A stretch of 64,000 nucleotides of DNA from Hyphococcus lacteus (lineage in GTDB: Bacteria > Pseudomonadota > Alphaproteobacteria > Caulobacterales > Parvularculaceae), in the NCBI RefSeq assembly GCF_041058985.1, contig NZ_JBEHZE010000001.1, positions 124,001 to 188,000 on the forward strand, written 5' to 3'. Position 1 is the stretch's first letter, and the number at the start of each line of letters is the position of its first letter. The notes beneath the pieces are model-generated. The model did not search any database, had not been told where the DNA came from, and saw only the letters and a program-made list of their open reading frames with translations. Positions 8,588 through 17,239 of this stretch are shown here, piece by piece. The position numbers and the translations under genes were made by a program.

Positions 8588-9331
8588 ATGACCGATACCC
8601 CACAATATTTTCCCGGACCCCATGGCCGCCTCGCCTATCGTCAAGTCTCTGGTGAGGGGCATCCGGGCATAATTTGGCTCGGTGGTTTTCGGTCCGACAT
8701 GCTCGGCACGAAAGCGGAATTTCTAAGTGATTGGGCCAAGTCGAATAATAGACCATATCTCCGTTTTGATTATTCCGGCCACGGCGAGTCCGATGGTAAA
8801 TTTGCCGATGGCTGTATCGGGGAATGGGCCGCCGACGCGCTCGCCATCTTTGATGCACAAACCCAAGGCCCGCAAATCTTGGTCGGGTCATCAATGGGTG
8901 GCTGGATTGCGACGCTATTGGCGCTTCAACGACCGGACAGAATTGCCGCAATCACTTTTATTGCCCCCGCGCCGGATTTTACCGAAAAGCTTATGTGGCC
9001 CTCGTTTTCGGACGCACAACGCGAAATAATCTTGTCGAAGGGTCGGTTAGAGCAACCATCTGAATATTCCGATGAGCCTGAAATCATCACAAAAAAACTC
9101 ATAGAAGATGGCCGGAGAAACCTTGTCATGGATGGGCCGGTTCCGATCCACTGCCCGGTTCGGATCCTTCAAGGCATGAAAGACGAAGCTGTCCCCTATG
9201 GCCATGCTTTGGCATTTGCCGAACTTATAGAGACCAGCGATGTCGAAATATCGCTTGTCAAAAATGGCGATCACCGGCTCTCAGAGCCAACCGACCTCCA
9301 GCGGCTAACGGATACAATTAGCGCGCTGTAG
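8588..9331 (+). CDS. Alpha/beta hydrolase (ABHD10-like thioesterase/esterase family)
   Basis: A 247-residue soluble hydrolase. The nucleophile elbow GSSMGG lies near residues 99-104, the acid is probably the Asp in QGMKDEAVP, and the catalytic His is in NGDHRLSEP. IIWLGGFRSDMLGTKAEFL supplies the oxyanion-hole strand. The length and these motifs fit the bacterial relatives of ABHD10, an acyl-protein thioesterase or carboxylesterase in eukaryotes; the bacterial substrate is not established. The ATG at 8588 is preferred because GATGAGA precedes it, although an in-frame ATG lies 12 bases upstream. It stands alone between tRNA-Asp and the blaI-like gene. Confidence 0.85.
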   Translation: MTDTPQYFPGPHGRLAYRQVSGEGHPGIIWLGGFRSDMLGTKAEFLSDWAKSNNRPYLRFDYSGHGESDGKFADGCIGEWAADALAIFDAQTQGPQILVGSSMGGWIATLLALQRPDRIAAITFIAPAPDFTEKLMWPSFSDAQREIILSKGRLEQPSEYSDEPEIITKKLIEDGRRNLVMDGPVPIHCPVRILQGMKDEAVPYGHALAFAELIETSDVEISLVKNGDHRLSEPTDLQRLTDTISAL

Positions 9332-9474
9332 ACGAAACCGTTCACCGCGAAGACGAAACGGCTCATCGCATCAACGGCCCGAAACCCGGTCAATCGGTTG
9401 CGACAGATGTCGCAATGCTCTATTCTGGGGCCAAATAAAAGGGCAATTAGCCCTGTTTTTAGGCTGGGCAGCAT

Positions 9475-9861
9475 ATGACAGACATCAAGGGGACCGATCC
9501 CACCAAACCCGAACTCGCGATTTTAAAACGCCTTTGGCAGGCCAAAGAAATGAGCGCGCGCGAGATCCATAGCGAAATCTCCCCTGATTTCGACTGGTCA
9601 TATTCTACAGTGCGCACCGTATTAGAGCGCATGACCGACAAGGGGCTAATCTCCAAAACTGCCATTGATGGCGTCAATATCTATGAACCTCAAATCGGCA
9701 AAGTCACGATGCTTTCGCGCATGATCGCTGATTTTTCAAAACGGGTTCTAGAGTTAGATTCGACACCGGCCACAGCATTCTTCTCCGATTCAAAACTACT
9801 TAGCGATGACGAGCTTGAAGAACTTCAAGAGGTCCTTCGAAAAGCGGAGACAGAATCATGA
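9475..9861 (+). CDS. BlaI/MecI/CopY-family repressor
   Basis: A 128-residue winged-helix regulator. Residues about 12-75 carry the BlaI/MecI DNA-binding pattern (ELAILKRLWQAKEMSAREI, then WSYSTVRTVLERMTDKGLI), followed by a helical dimerisation tail. In the family, the repressor is inactivated when the partner M56 membrane peptidase senses a ligand, commonly a beta-lactam. Its stop overlaps the start of the M56 gene by four bases (ATGA), so the two are translationally coupled and almost certainly act together. No beta-lactamase or PBP2a-type gene is adjacent, so the regulated target lies elsewhere or may be the envelope itself. Confidence 0.9.
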   Translation: MTDIKGTDPTKPELAILKRLWQAKEMSAREIHSEISPDFDWSYSTVRTVLERMTDKGLISKTAIDGVNIYEPQIGKVTMLSRMIADFSKRVLELDSTPATAFFSDSKLLSDDELEELQEVLRKAETES

Positions 9862-12029
9862 ACGCGATGATCGAGCCATTTTTTCTTTGCTTACTCGCGT
9901 CCATGATCTGGGCACCGATTGTTTTTCTCGGCGCTTCTTATCTCGCGAAACACCAAGAGCGCCTAACCGGAAAATCGGCCATGGGTGGCACCATATGGCC
10001 AACAGCACTTGTCATTGCCGCTCTACCCGTCTTGCTGGCGCCGATCGCCGCATCATTCGGAATTTCAATGCGCGCAGGCTCGCCGCTCCCGCCAATGATG
10101 GAATTAGCAAACATTGCCGTGAGGCCAACGACGGGCACCGAAGCATTCGTCGCGGAGGCACCAACCACAGTCTCTCTTGCAGATATTTTGCGCATGTCGG
10201 CGGTGTTGTATTTTTATGGATTTGTCATGGTGATAACGCTTGCCGCTATTCGCCATGTTTGGTTTTCGTACCGGCTCAATTTTGCATTGTCGCTAGACGA
10301 GCCACAACTGGAAACTGCACTCGAGATGTGGCGGGTACGGATTGGTGTTTCCCAACACCCGCGATACGTGTTTTCCCATATTGTATCAAGCGTCTGTGTT
10401 TACGGCGTTTTTCGCCCCGTTGTCGTGTTGCCGTACAACCTTTTGGATCGCGTATCGATCAAAGATGCGGCCCTAATGGGGGCTCATGAAATGGCCCATA
10501 TAAAACGCGGTGACGTAGCGCTTTTTGCACTATGTTCAGTCGCCAAGGCCGTATTCTGGTTTAATCCGTTCATGCACCGAATTTGCGCTCAAGCCAATCT
10601 TGCAGCAGAACAAGGTGCCGATGCGCTCGTACTTTCAGCCGGTGTTGATCGTCATCAATATGCGAATTGCTTTGTTCAAGGTCTTCGCCTCGCGGCAGGC
10701 GCGCGTTCGGGTTTTGCGGGCGAGTTAATCCCCTCCTTTACGCCATTTGATAAGCAATCGCGCCGAGCGCGGCTTGATGCGATTTTGTCAGGCGGCACAA
10801 GCCAAGCATTGCTTTCCACACCGAGTAAAATTGCCCTTATCGGAAGCGCCATATTCGCCGCCGGAATAGCTGTAGCGCAGGCAACGATCGCGGTTGCGCC
10901 GCCTCCGGCGAGAGTGGCGCTTCCCGTAACGCCCGTAAATGGCGAAATCACCATCAGTTTTGGCGAGACGAATGACGGAAAGAAGCTAGCTTACCATGAA
11001 GGTGTTGATATTCGCGCCAAGCGTGGAACGCCGGTTCTTGCCGCAGGCGACGGTAAAGTCATTGATGCAACTGATCTTTACCGTGGCGGAAAGTCATGGG
11101 GCAAAGTGGTGGTTATTGATCACGGTCACGGGCTGGTAACGCGCTACGCGCATCTTGACAGTTATAAAATCAATAAGGGCGACCGCGTAGCCGCAGGCGA
11201 TGTCATCGCAAATGTCGGCAGTACAGGTAACGCAACCGGGCCGCACCTGCATTTTGAAGTCATTGAGAACGGCACAAATGTTGACCCCTCTCGGGTGATC
11301 ATTCCTGATGCGCCACGACCATTGTCCACTGAACCACCTCTACGTGCACCGCGTGCAGTTGCCATCGTGCCGGCTGCGTCATCGCCCTCTTCCAAACCCG
11401 CACTAGCACCTGCCGCCCCAGAAGCTGCAAAAAATGCTCATGCGCTAGATAACAAACTCGCCCAGATTGAACACAAACTACGTAATCAATTTAGCAACTT
11501 CGACGCTTTCCAAGATTTCAATAAGATTGAATTTTCATTCGACAGCTTTCAGGGGGCAAAAGATGTAACCGCCCTTATCGACGATCAGCGCAAACAATTT
11601 CAAAAACTTGCGAAAACAAACAACGCTCTTCCCACATTCCAATTTAACGCCGTCGATCTAACGGAGGCCGAAATCGAAGCCATCCGTCAAGAAGGCGAGC
11701 AAGCATGGGAGGACGCACAACGCGAAATCGAAGCCGCACGCGATGAGATAGAAGCAGAGTTTCGGCACGAATTCAGCGATGTGGACCATGAACAATTTGA
11801 GCGCGAGTGGAGCCGCACTGCAAAACGCGAAATTGAACGCGCGAAACAGGAAATCTCCGTTGCATTTGCAGAGGCAGAACGTGAACGCCAACAAGAGATC
11901 ATTCTACGCGAAGAAGAAATGCTGGATATAAGAGAAGACGCATTACGAGACGCAAAAGCTGATTTAGAACAGGAACTGCGAGACATTAAACGTCGCCGCA
12001 AAGAATTGTTGGCAGAAAACAAACGTTAA
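9858..12029 (+). CDS. M56/M23 double-peptidase membrane protein with coiled-coil tail
   Basis: A 723-residue protein in three parts. Residues 1-340 are a BlaR1-type M56 integral-membrane metallopeptidase with several membrane helices, zinc motif HEMAH at 210-214 and a likely third ligand Glu in AAEQGAD near 251. Residues about 360-480 are an M23/LytM endopeptidase domain with ligands visible in YHEGVDI (His380, Asp384) and HLHFEV (His463, His465), expected to face the periplasm and cleave or bind peptidoglycan cross-links. Residues about 520-720 are a long highly charged coiled coil rich in Glu, Arg and Gln. Translationally coupled to the BlaI-like repressor. In place of the penicillin-binding sensor domain of true BlaR1 it carries M23, which suggests it senses cell-wall state. 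The sensing role is inferred. Confidence 0.88.
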   Translation: MNAMIEPFFLCLLASMIWAPIVFLGASYLAKHQERLTGKSAMGGTIWPTALVIAALPVLLAPIAASFGISMRAGSPLPPMMELANIAVRPTTGTEAFVAEAPTTVSLADILRMSAVLYFYGFVMVITLAAIRHVWFSYRLNFALSLDEPQLETALEMWRVRIGVSQHPRYVFSHIVSSVCVYGVFRPVVVLPYNLLDRVSIKDAALMGAHEMAHIKRGDVALFALCSVAKAVFWFNPFMHRICAQANLAAEQGADALVLSAGVDRHQYANCFVQGLRLAAGARSGFAGELIPSFTPFDKQSRRARLDAILSGGTSQALLSTPSKIALIGSAIFAAGIAVAQATIAVAPPPARVALPVTPVNGEITISFGETNDGKKLAYHEGVDIRAKRGTPVLAAGDGKVIDATDLYRGGKSWGKVVVIDHGHGLVTRYAHLDSYKINKGDRVAAGDVIANVGSTGNATGPHLHFEVIENGTNVDPSRVIIPDAPRPLSTEPPLRAPRAVAIVPAASSPSSKPALAPAAPEAAKNAHALDNKLAQIEHKLRNQFSNFDAFQDFNKIEFSFDSFQGAKDVTALIDDQRKQFQKLAKTNNALPTFQFNAVDLTEAEIEAIRQEGEQAWEDAQREIEAARDEIEAEFRHEFSDVDHEQFEREWSRTAKREIERAKQEISVAFAEAERERQQEIILREEEMLDIREDALRDAKADLEQELRDIKRRRKELLAENKR

Positions 12030-12064
12030 CCCTCGATCCTGAATACTAGGCTCAAGGTGATATA

Positions 12065-12089
12065 ACAGCCGGGCGGTAAACTCGGCTGT
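12065..12089 (+). terminator. Weak hairpin after the M56/M23 gene
   Basis: ACAGCCG (12065-12071) pairs with CGGCTGT (12083-12089) around an 11-base loop; a T-rich stretch (TATTATTTTTTAC) begins about 10 bases later rather than directly after the stem. A possible factor-assisted terminator. The remaining ~165 bp to the RND gene hold nothing else recognisable. Confidence 0.35.
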
Positions 12090-12255
12090 ATACATCGTAT
12101 TATTTTTTACATTTTCTCTACATTCCTAGTTAAAATTTATCCGCAGTCGGCTTATCGCACCGATCAGGCGACTGGTCGAATAACAGATGCATTGATCCCT
12201 ACTCGGCGTAAGAGTCTCTTGAACCTTTCAAAAAGAAAAAGGCGGGAGAGAACCG

Positions 12256-15200
12256 ATGGGACTGACACGGCTTTGCCTCAAAAATCCGGCGGCGGCACTT
12301 GTTGTACTGGCCCTTATCACAATGCTTGGCGCACTTTCTGTGTCGCGCCTACCGGTTCAACTCTTCCCCTCAATCGAGCGGCCTCAGATCGGCATTTGGA
12401 CGGGATGGCGCGGTGCCTCCCCTCGCGAAGTTGAAAGCGAAATCACCGAACCCATTGAACGGGAGCTTCGAGGCATTCCCGGTGTCACGGTCATGCAATC
12501 ATGGTCTAATCAGGGTGGTGCTTGGATCTCGCTCGAATTTTCCCTCGGCACCGATATGGACAAAGCCTTCACAGAAGTGAACGCCCGGCTCCAACGTGTT
12601 CAGGGATTGCCCGCCGAGGCCGATCGCCCCGCGATAAATAATGGTGGCGGCGGCGGCGCTGACAATCTCATCTTTCTTTTTCTTCAGCGACTGCCTGGTA
12701 CCACAAATCAAAACGTCAACCTTAGCGATTTTGCGGAACAACGCATCGTCCCCCGCCTCGAGGCTATTGATGGTGTGGCTAGCATCGACATTCAGGCCCC
12801 AGACGGTGAACGAATCTTGAGTATCGAGTTCGATCCTTATCTTGCTGCGCAACTCGGCATTACACTCGATGAAATAACGCAAAACGTAAATCAGTCTACG
12901 GATATTACCGGCGGATCTGTAGAAGTCGGCCGACGTAACTATACCATGCGCTTTAAAGGCCGCTTTACCGCAGACCAACTAAGCGAGACCATACTCGCCT
13001 GGCGCGAAGGCGCGCCGATCCGACTCGGGGATATCGCCGACATATCGGTCTCCCCCGACCGCCGAAATTCGGGCCTTTCCTACCAAAACGGTAACCCGGC
13101 CATCGGCATGAGTGTTCTGCGATCTCCCGGGTCAAACACCCTCGAAGCCATCGACGGGATAACAGAGGTAATAGACGAATTAAACGCAGGTCCACTTGCT
13201 GAAATGGGCTTTGCTATTCACAAAAGCTTCGATCCCTCGGTCTTTATCAAACGGGCAATTACACTGCTTTCCGGCAATCTCGTTATCGGCATAATGCTCG
13301 CGATCGGGGCTCTATGGCTATTTTTACGCCGTGCGGCAGCAACAATGATTATTGCGGCATCAATCCCTATTTGCCTGATGGCAACTTTGATCGTCCTCAA
13401 CCTCTTTGGACGGACGATCAATATTATTTCGCTTGCCGGATTGGCCTTTGCTACCGGAATGGTACTCGATGCTGCAATTGTTGTTCTTGAGAATTTTGTC
13501 CGCCTACGTGAAGAAGGCCGGACACCTTTCCAAGCGGCGGAAGAAGCCGTGGGACAGGTATTTGGCGCATTATTTGCCTCGACGGTCACGACCGTCGCAA
13601 TTTTTATTCCGATTATGTTTTTTGAAGATGTCGAGGGGCAATTATTCGCCGACCTCGCCTTAACGATTGCGATTGCTGTTTCTTTCAGCCTTATTGTCGC
13701 GATCACGCTTTTGCCAACGGGGGCGCGGTATTTCGTTAAAAAGGGAAAATCCGAAACTGAACATCCTAATTTTGCCAAGGTTCTCGCGAATTTCATTATT
13801 CAACTGACCTCGACAAATAAACGACGTGGCTTAATCATTTCGGGTCTAACAATTCTACCGGTCATAGTTGCGTTCGTCCTATGGCCACAGCTCAATTACC
13901 TACCGCCAGTAAAACGAGATGCGGTCGATGGGTTTATTAGCTTCCCGTCTGGCGCAAACGCAGACACCATCCGCGAAGAATTCGCTGAAATCGTTGTTGA
14001 ACGCCTTCAACCCTATATGGACGGTGAAAAACAGCCTGCTCTGCGCAACTACTATCTCTTTTCAGATGTCTTTGGCGGTAACATCGGTGTTCGGATTAAT
14101 GATCAATCCCGAATTGATGAAATGGTCGATATTGTTAACAATGAAGTGCTCGCCGGCTTTCCCGACACGCGTGTCTTCGCAAGTCAGGGCAACTTGTTTG
14201 GTAATTTTGGCGGATCTGGCTCCATCACGTTGCAACTTCAAGCCGCTGATTATGACGCCCTCGTTGCGTCAATGCCTGCGGCAATGGATTTAATTCAAAA
14301 TGCCTTGCCCGGTGCGCAAGTCTGGCCAAACCCTGATCCCGATGTCGTAACGCCAGAGCTGCAATTACTACCGAATGATCGCCGTATTGCCGAAGTGGGT
14401 ATGACCCGCGCCGCCGTCGCGCGGGCCGTTCGCGCCTTGGGCGACGGACAATGGCTTGGTGAATTTTTTCATGAAGACGGAAGAATTGATGTCTTTTTGC
14501 GCGCGAAAGATTGGGCGGAACCGGAATATCTTGAAAGCGCCCCCATTGCGACCCCCTCTGGCGTGGTTGTACCCCTCGGTGAGTTGGTGACCATAACGCG
14601 TAGCGTTGGTCCACAACAGTTACGGCGGCTCGATGCGCGGCGGACGATCTCCCTCGGAATTAATCCACCCGATGGCATGGCACTTGGCCCTGCGGTTGAA
14701 ATGCTAAAAGAAAATGCGGGCGATGAAATCTATGATCTCCTCCCGCAAGGCTCGACGGTCATTTGGGGCGGCGATGCGGATTCGCTTGCGCGCGCAATTA
14801 AAAACCTCGGTGCAAACTTCCTGCTCGCAGTGGTCATTCTGTTTTTGATCATGGCCGCGTTGTTTAAGTCAGTGAAAGACTCGGTGCTCGTTATCATCAC
14901 CCTTCCGATGGCGGCGGTCGGCGGCGTTCTCGCTATACGGCTGCTTGATCTGTTTAAAACAACACCGCTTGATCTGTTGGGAATGATAGGCTTCATCATT
15001 CTTCTTGGATTGGTCGTCAACAATGCGATCCTATTGGTGTCACAAACACGTGCGTCTGAGCAGGACGGAAAATCTCGAACGGAGGCTGTACGTGAGGCCT
15101 TGATGTTGCGTATACGTCCAATTTTTATGTCAACATCCACATCGTTGATGGGCATGTTACCACTGGTGCTGGCACCGGGTGCCGGTAGTATGATTTATCG

Positions 15201-15342
15201 CGGACTTGCTACCGTTATTGTTGGCGGTATGGCGATCTCCACACTTTTCACATTGCTCCTGTTACCGGCGCTTCTCCAACTTGGTAACGCACGTTCTGCT
15301 CAAACCGACCCGCGTGGCCTCGCCATGCAGCCGGCGGAATAA
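12256..15342 (+). CDS. RND efflux permease, HAE-1/AcrB-like
   Basis: A 1028-residue inner-membrane pump with the RND layout: a first membrane helix at about 12-32, a large periplasmic porter loop, helices 2-6 (about 335-560 region), a second periplasmic loop and helices 8-12 at the C-terminus. The family relay motif in helix 4 reads GMVLDAAIVVLEN, keeping the first Asp of the AcrB DD pair but having Ala for the second. PPVKRDAVDGFISFPSGA opens the second loop. It should export hydrophobic or amphipathic compounds using proton influx. A Shine-Dalgarno GGGAGAG precedes the ATG. The adaptor gene follows after 12 bp. No TolC-type outer-membrane gene is present, so it probably shares one encoded elsewhere. 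Confidence 0.92.
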   Translation: MGLTRLCLKNPAAALVVLALITMLGALSVSRLPVQLFPSIERPQIGIWTGWRGASPREVESEITEPIERELRGIPGVTVMQSWSNQGGAWISLEFSLGTDMDKAFTEVNARLQRVQGLPAEADRPAINNGGGGGADNLIFLFLQRLPGTTNQNVNLSDFAEQRIVPRLEAIDGVASIDIQAPDGERILSIEFDPYLAAQLGITLDEITQNVNQSTDITGGSVEVGRRNYTMRFKGRFTADQLSETILAWREGAPIRLGDIADISVSPDRRNSGLSYQNGNPAIGMSVLRSPGSNTLEAIDGITEVIDELNAGPLAEMGFAIHKSFDPSVFIKRAITLLSGNLVIGIMLAIGALWLFLRRAAATMIIAASIPICLMATLIVLNLFGRTINIISLAGLAFATGMVLDAAIVVLENFVRLREEGRTPFQAAEEAVGQVFGALFASTVTTVAIFIPIMFFEDVEGQLFADLALTIAIAVSFSLIVAITLLPTGARYFVKKGKSETEHPNFAKVLANFIIQLTSTNKRRGLIISGLTILPVIVAFVLWPQLNYLPPVKRDAVDGFISFPSGANADTIREEFAEIVVERLQPYMDGEKQPALRNYYLFSDVFGGNIGVRINDQSRIDEMVDIVNNEVLAGFPDTRVFASQGNLFGNFGGSGSITLQLQAADYDALVASMPAAMDLIQNALPGAQVWPNPDPDVVTPELQLLPNDRRIAEVGMTRAAVARAVRALGDGQWLGEFFHEDGRIDVFLRAKDWAEPEYLESAPIATPSGVVVPLGELVTITRSVGPQQLRRLDARRTISLGINPPDGMALGPAVEMLKENAGDEIYDLLPQGSTVIWGGDADSLARAIKNLGANFLLAVVILFLIMAALFKSVKDSVLVIITLPMAAVGGVLAIRLLDLFKTTPLDLLGMIGFIILLGLVVNNAILLVSQTRASEQDGKSRTEAVREALMLRIRPIFMSTSTSLMGMLPLVLAPGAGSMIYRGLATVIVGGMAISTLFTLLLLPALLQLGNARSAQTDPRGLAMQPAE

Positions 15343-15354
15343 GGAATTTCTATC

Positions 15355-16482
15355 ATGAACCGTAAAATCGCATTTTCTAGTATCGCCGCAGCAGCGCTCG
15401 TTATTGCTGCTGGCACCGCATTCATTTATGGCGGCCATGTCGGCGCAAGCACAGAAACAGCAAGCGCGGAAGAAACCGAACAGCCACAAGGCCCGCCCCC
15501 CGCAGCTGTGACTTTGGCCAAAGCGGAAAGCCGCAACCTTGCTCCGCACGCAGAAACGCCAGGTACAATCGTATCTATTCGCGATAGTCGTATTTCCGCG
15601 GCCACGAGTGCAAAGGTCGAATGGGTTGCCGAAATTGGCGCGGAAGTTGAAACCGGCGACTTGATTGCGCGCTTAGACCCTTCGGATGCCAATTTTGCAC
15701 GCAATGATTCCGCCGCGGCCGTTCAACGCCTAACGGCGCGTGCTGAATATCTCGACAGTCTATACAAACGTTATCTCGGGCTTGGCGAAGAGGCTGGTGA
15801 ATCTGCTGCGACATTAGATGAGATGCGATCAAACCGAGATGAAGCATTCCAAGCTGTTGCACAAGCAGAAGTCGCATTGGATAGGGCGGAAACGAACTTA
15901 GACCGAACCGAAGTTCGTGCACCCTTCGCTGGCCGAGTCGTGTCGCAGGAAACTCAAATTGGTGAATACGCTACACCGGGTACGGAGCTTGTACGGCTGG
16001 TAGATATTCATCACCTTGAAGTCACCGCTCGCGCGCCCGTCGGGTTAACGCGCAATGTCGGTCCCGGCGAAACCATCCGTGTTGCGAATGGACCGGAAGT
16101 GCTTGATGCGAAAGTCCGCGCTGTCGTGCCGGTTGGCGATGATCGCTCTCGGATGTTGGAAATTCGGCTCGAATTGCCGGAAACTGCCTGGTATATCGGG
16201 TCCGCTGTTAGGGTTCATCTTCCATCCGCTCGACCAGTAGCTGTTACGGCAGTTCCCCGCGACGCGTTGATATTGCGCGCTGACCGCATCAGTGTTTTCG
16301 TTGTTGGCGAAGACAACCTCGCGAAACGCGTCGATGTAGAAATCGGTACGGCAGAAGGCGAATTCATCGAAGTCATCGGTGACATTGAACCGGGACAAAA
16401 TGTTGTTATACGCGGGGGTGAGCGCCTACGTGAAGGACAATCGGTGACGGTGTCTCAAATTCTTGTTAGTCCGAGCGCTTAG
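15355..16482 (+). CDS. RND periplasmic adaptor subunit (HlyD/AcrA family)
   Basis: A 375-residue membrane-fusion protein. An N-terminal membrane anchor/signal (about 7-26) is followed by a lipoyl-like domain split by a helical hairpin (about 100-185: SAAAVQRLTARAEYLDSLY through AEVALDRAETNLDRTEVRAPF), then the returning lipoyl half (GRVVSQETQIGEYATPGTELVRLVD), a beta-barrel and a membrane-proximal domain ending near IEPGQNVVIRGGERLREGQ. It bridges the RND permease to an outer-membrane channel. The gene lies downstream of its permease, the reverse of the usual adaptor-then-permease order. Its 3' end overlaps the convergent HPr gene by four bases. Confidence 0.92.
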   Translation: MNRKIAFSSIAAAALVIAAGTAFIYGGHVGASTETASAEETEQPQGPPPAAVTLAKAESRNLAPHAETPGTIVSIRDSRISAATSAKVEWVAEIGAEVETGDLIARLDPSDANFARNDSAAAVQRLTARAEYLDSLYKRYLGLGEEAGESAATLDEMRSNRDEAFQAVAQAEVALDRAETNLDRTEVRAPFAGRVVSQETQIGEYATPGTELVRLVDIHHLEVTARAPVGLTRNVGPGETIRVANGPEVLDAKVRAVVPVGDDRSRMLEIRLELPETAWYIGSAVRVHLPSARPVAVTAVPRDALILRADRISVFVVGEDNLAKRVDVEIGTAEGEFIEVIGDIEPGQNVVIRGGERLREGQSVTVSQILVSPSA

Positions 16483-16757
16483 TCTTTTTCGCCAAACCTG
16501 TCCTGCACAAGCTTAACGATTGAATCGACTGCTTCGGCGGCCTGTGGACCGGTGGCGGAAATTTCTAATTTTGCGCCTTTGCTCGCAAGCAGCATCAATA
16601 GGTCGAGTTGTGAATCCGCGAGCGCAACGCGATCTTGGTTTTTTACAGAAACAACCGCGTCATAAGACTTTGCTAAAGAAGAGAGATAACGTGACGGTCG
16701 GATGTGCAAACCTAGTTTATTACAAACTTCAACAGTTTCTGTAACTTTGTCTGCCAC
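16479..16757 (-). CDS. ptsH: HPr-like phosphocarrier of the regulatory PTS
   Basis: A 92-residue HPr. The active-site region NKLGLHIRPSRYL keeps the phosphorylated His (H18) and the essential Arg (R20), with Ile replacing the usual Ala between them. The regulatory serine corresponding to Ser46 appears retained in ALADSQLDLLML (S49). In Alphaproteobacteria HPr relays phosphate from EI-Ntr (PtsP) to EIIA proteins for regulation rather than sugar import. It lies directly behind the EIIA-Man gene on the same strand (adjacent bases), at the end of the chvI-chvG-EIIA-HPr run. Its regulatory kinase HprK, normally encoded nearby, is absent here. Confidence 0.92.
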   Translation of the reverse strand: MADKVTETVEVCNKLGLHIRPSRYLSSLAKSYDAVVSVKNQDRVALADSQLDLLMLLASKGAKLEISATGPQAAEAVDSIVKLVQDRFGEKD

Positions 16758-17168
16758 CTATTCCGAAGCCTCGCCAGATAAAACCCAAGATGCAACATTG
16801 ATATATTTTCGGCCTGCATCATGGGCAGCCTTTACAGCTTCGGGCAAATCATCTTCAGCCCGCGCCGACGCAAGCTTTATGAGCATGGGTAAATTCACCC
16901 CTGCGACGACTTCCGCATTAGCTTTTTCCATCACTGAAATCGCAAGGTTTGACGGGGTCCCGCCAAACATATCGGTAAGAATGATGACACCCTCACCGCT
17001 ATCAACCGAACGCGCCGCTTCAAGAATATCTTGCCGACGCTTTTCCATGTCGTCATCCGGCCCAATGGATACGGCTTTCACCTGTTCCTGAGGACCGACC
17101 ACATGCTCAGCGGCAGAAAGAAACTCTTCTGCGAGGCGTCCGTGGGTTACAACAACGAGACCAATCAT
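16758..17168 (-). CDS. PTS EIIA component, mannose family (regulatory)
   Basis: A 136-residue EIIA-Man domain. VVVTHGRLAEEF places the phosphorylatable His at residue 9, and VIILTDMFGGTPSNLA is the family's conserved second motif. No EIIB or EIIC domain is attached and no sugar permease is nearby, which fits the truncated regulatory PTS of Alphaproteobacteria where EIIA-Man communicates phosphorylation state to regulators. It is directly followed by the HPr gene and preceded by ChvG (71-bp gap). The gap is far too short for hprK. Confidence 0.92.
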   Translation of the reverse strand: MIGLVVVTHGRLAEEFLSAAEHVVGPQEQVKAVSIGPDDDMEKRRQDILEAARSVDSGEGVIILTDMFGGTPSNLAISVMEKANAEVVAGVNLPMLIKLASARAEDDLPEAVKAAHDAGRKYINVASWVLSGEASE

Positions 17169-17239
17169 TTGTTTTTGCTCAACTCCGTCACAACTCTACT
17201 ATGGTGCGTGATTGTTCCGAGATGTCCACCAAAAAATGG

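Noticed and set aside
8346..8951. Minus-strand 201-codon frame
   Set aside because: It lies mostly antisense to the hydrolase gene and has no recognisable domain or coding pattern.
17169..17239. A short hprK between chvG and EIIA-Man
   Set aside because: Seventy-one bases cannot encode it and no fragment resembling its P-loop is present.
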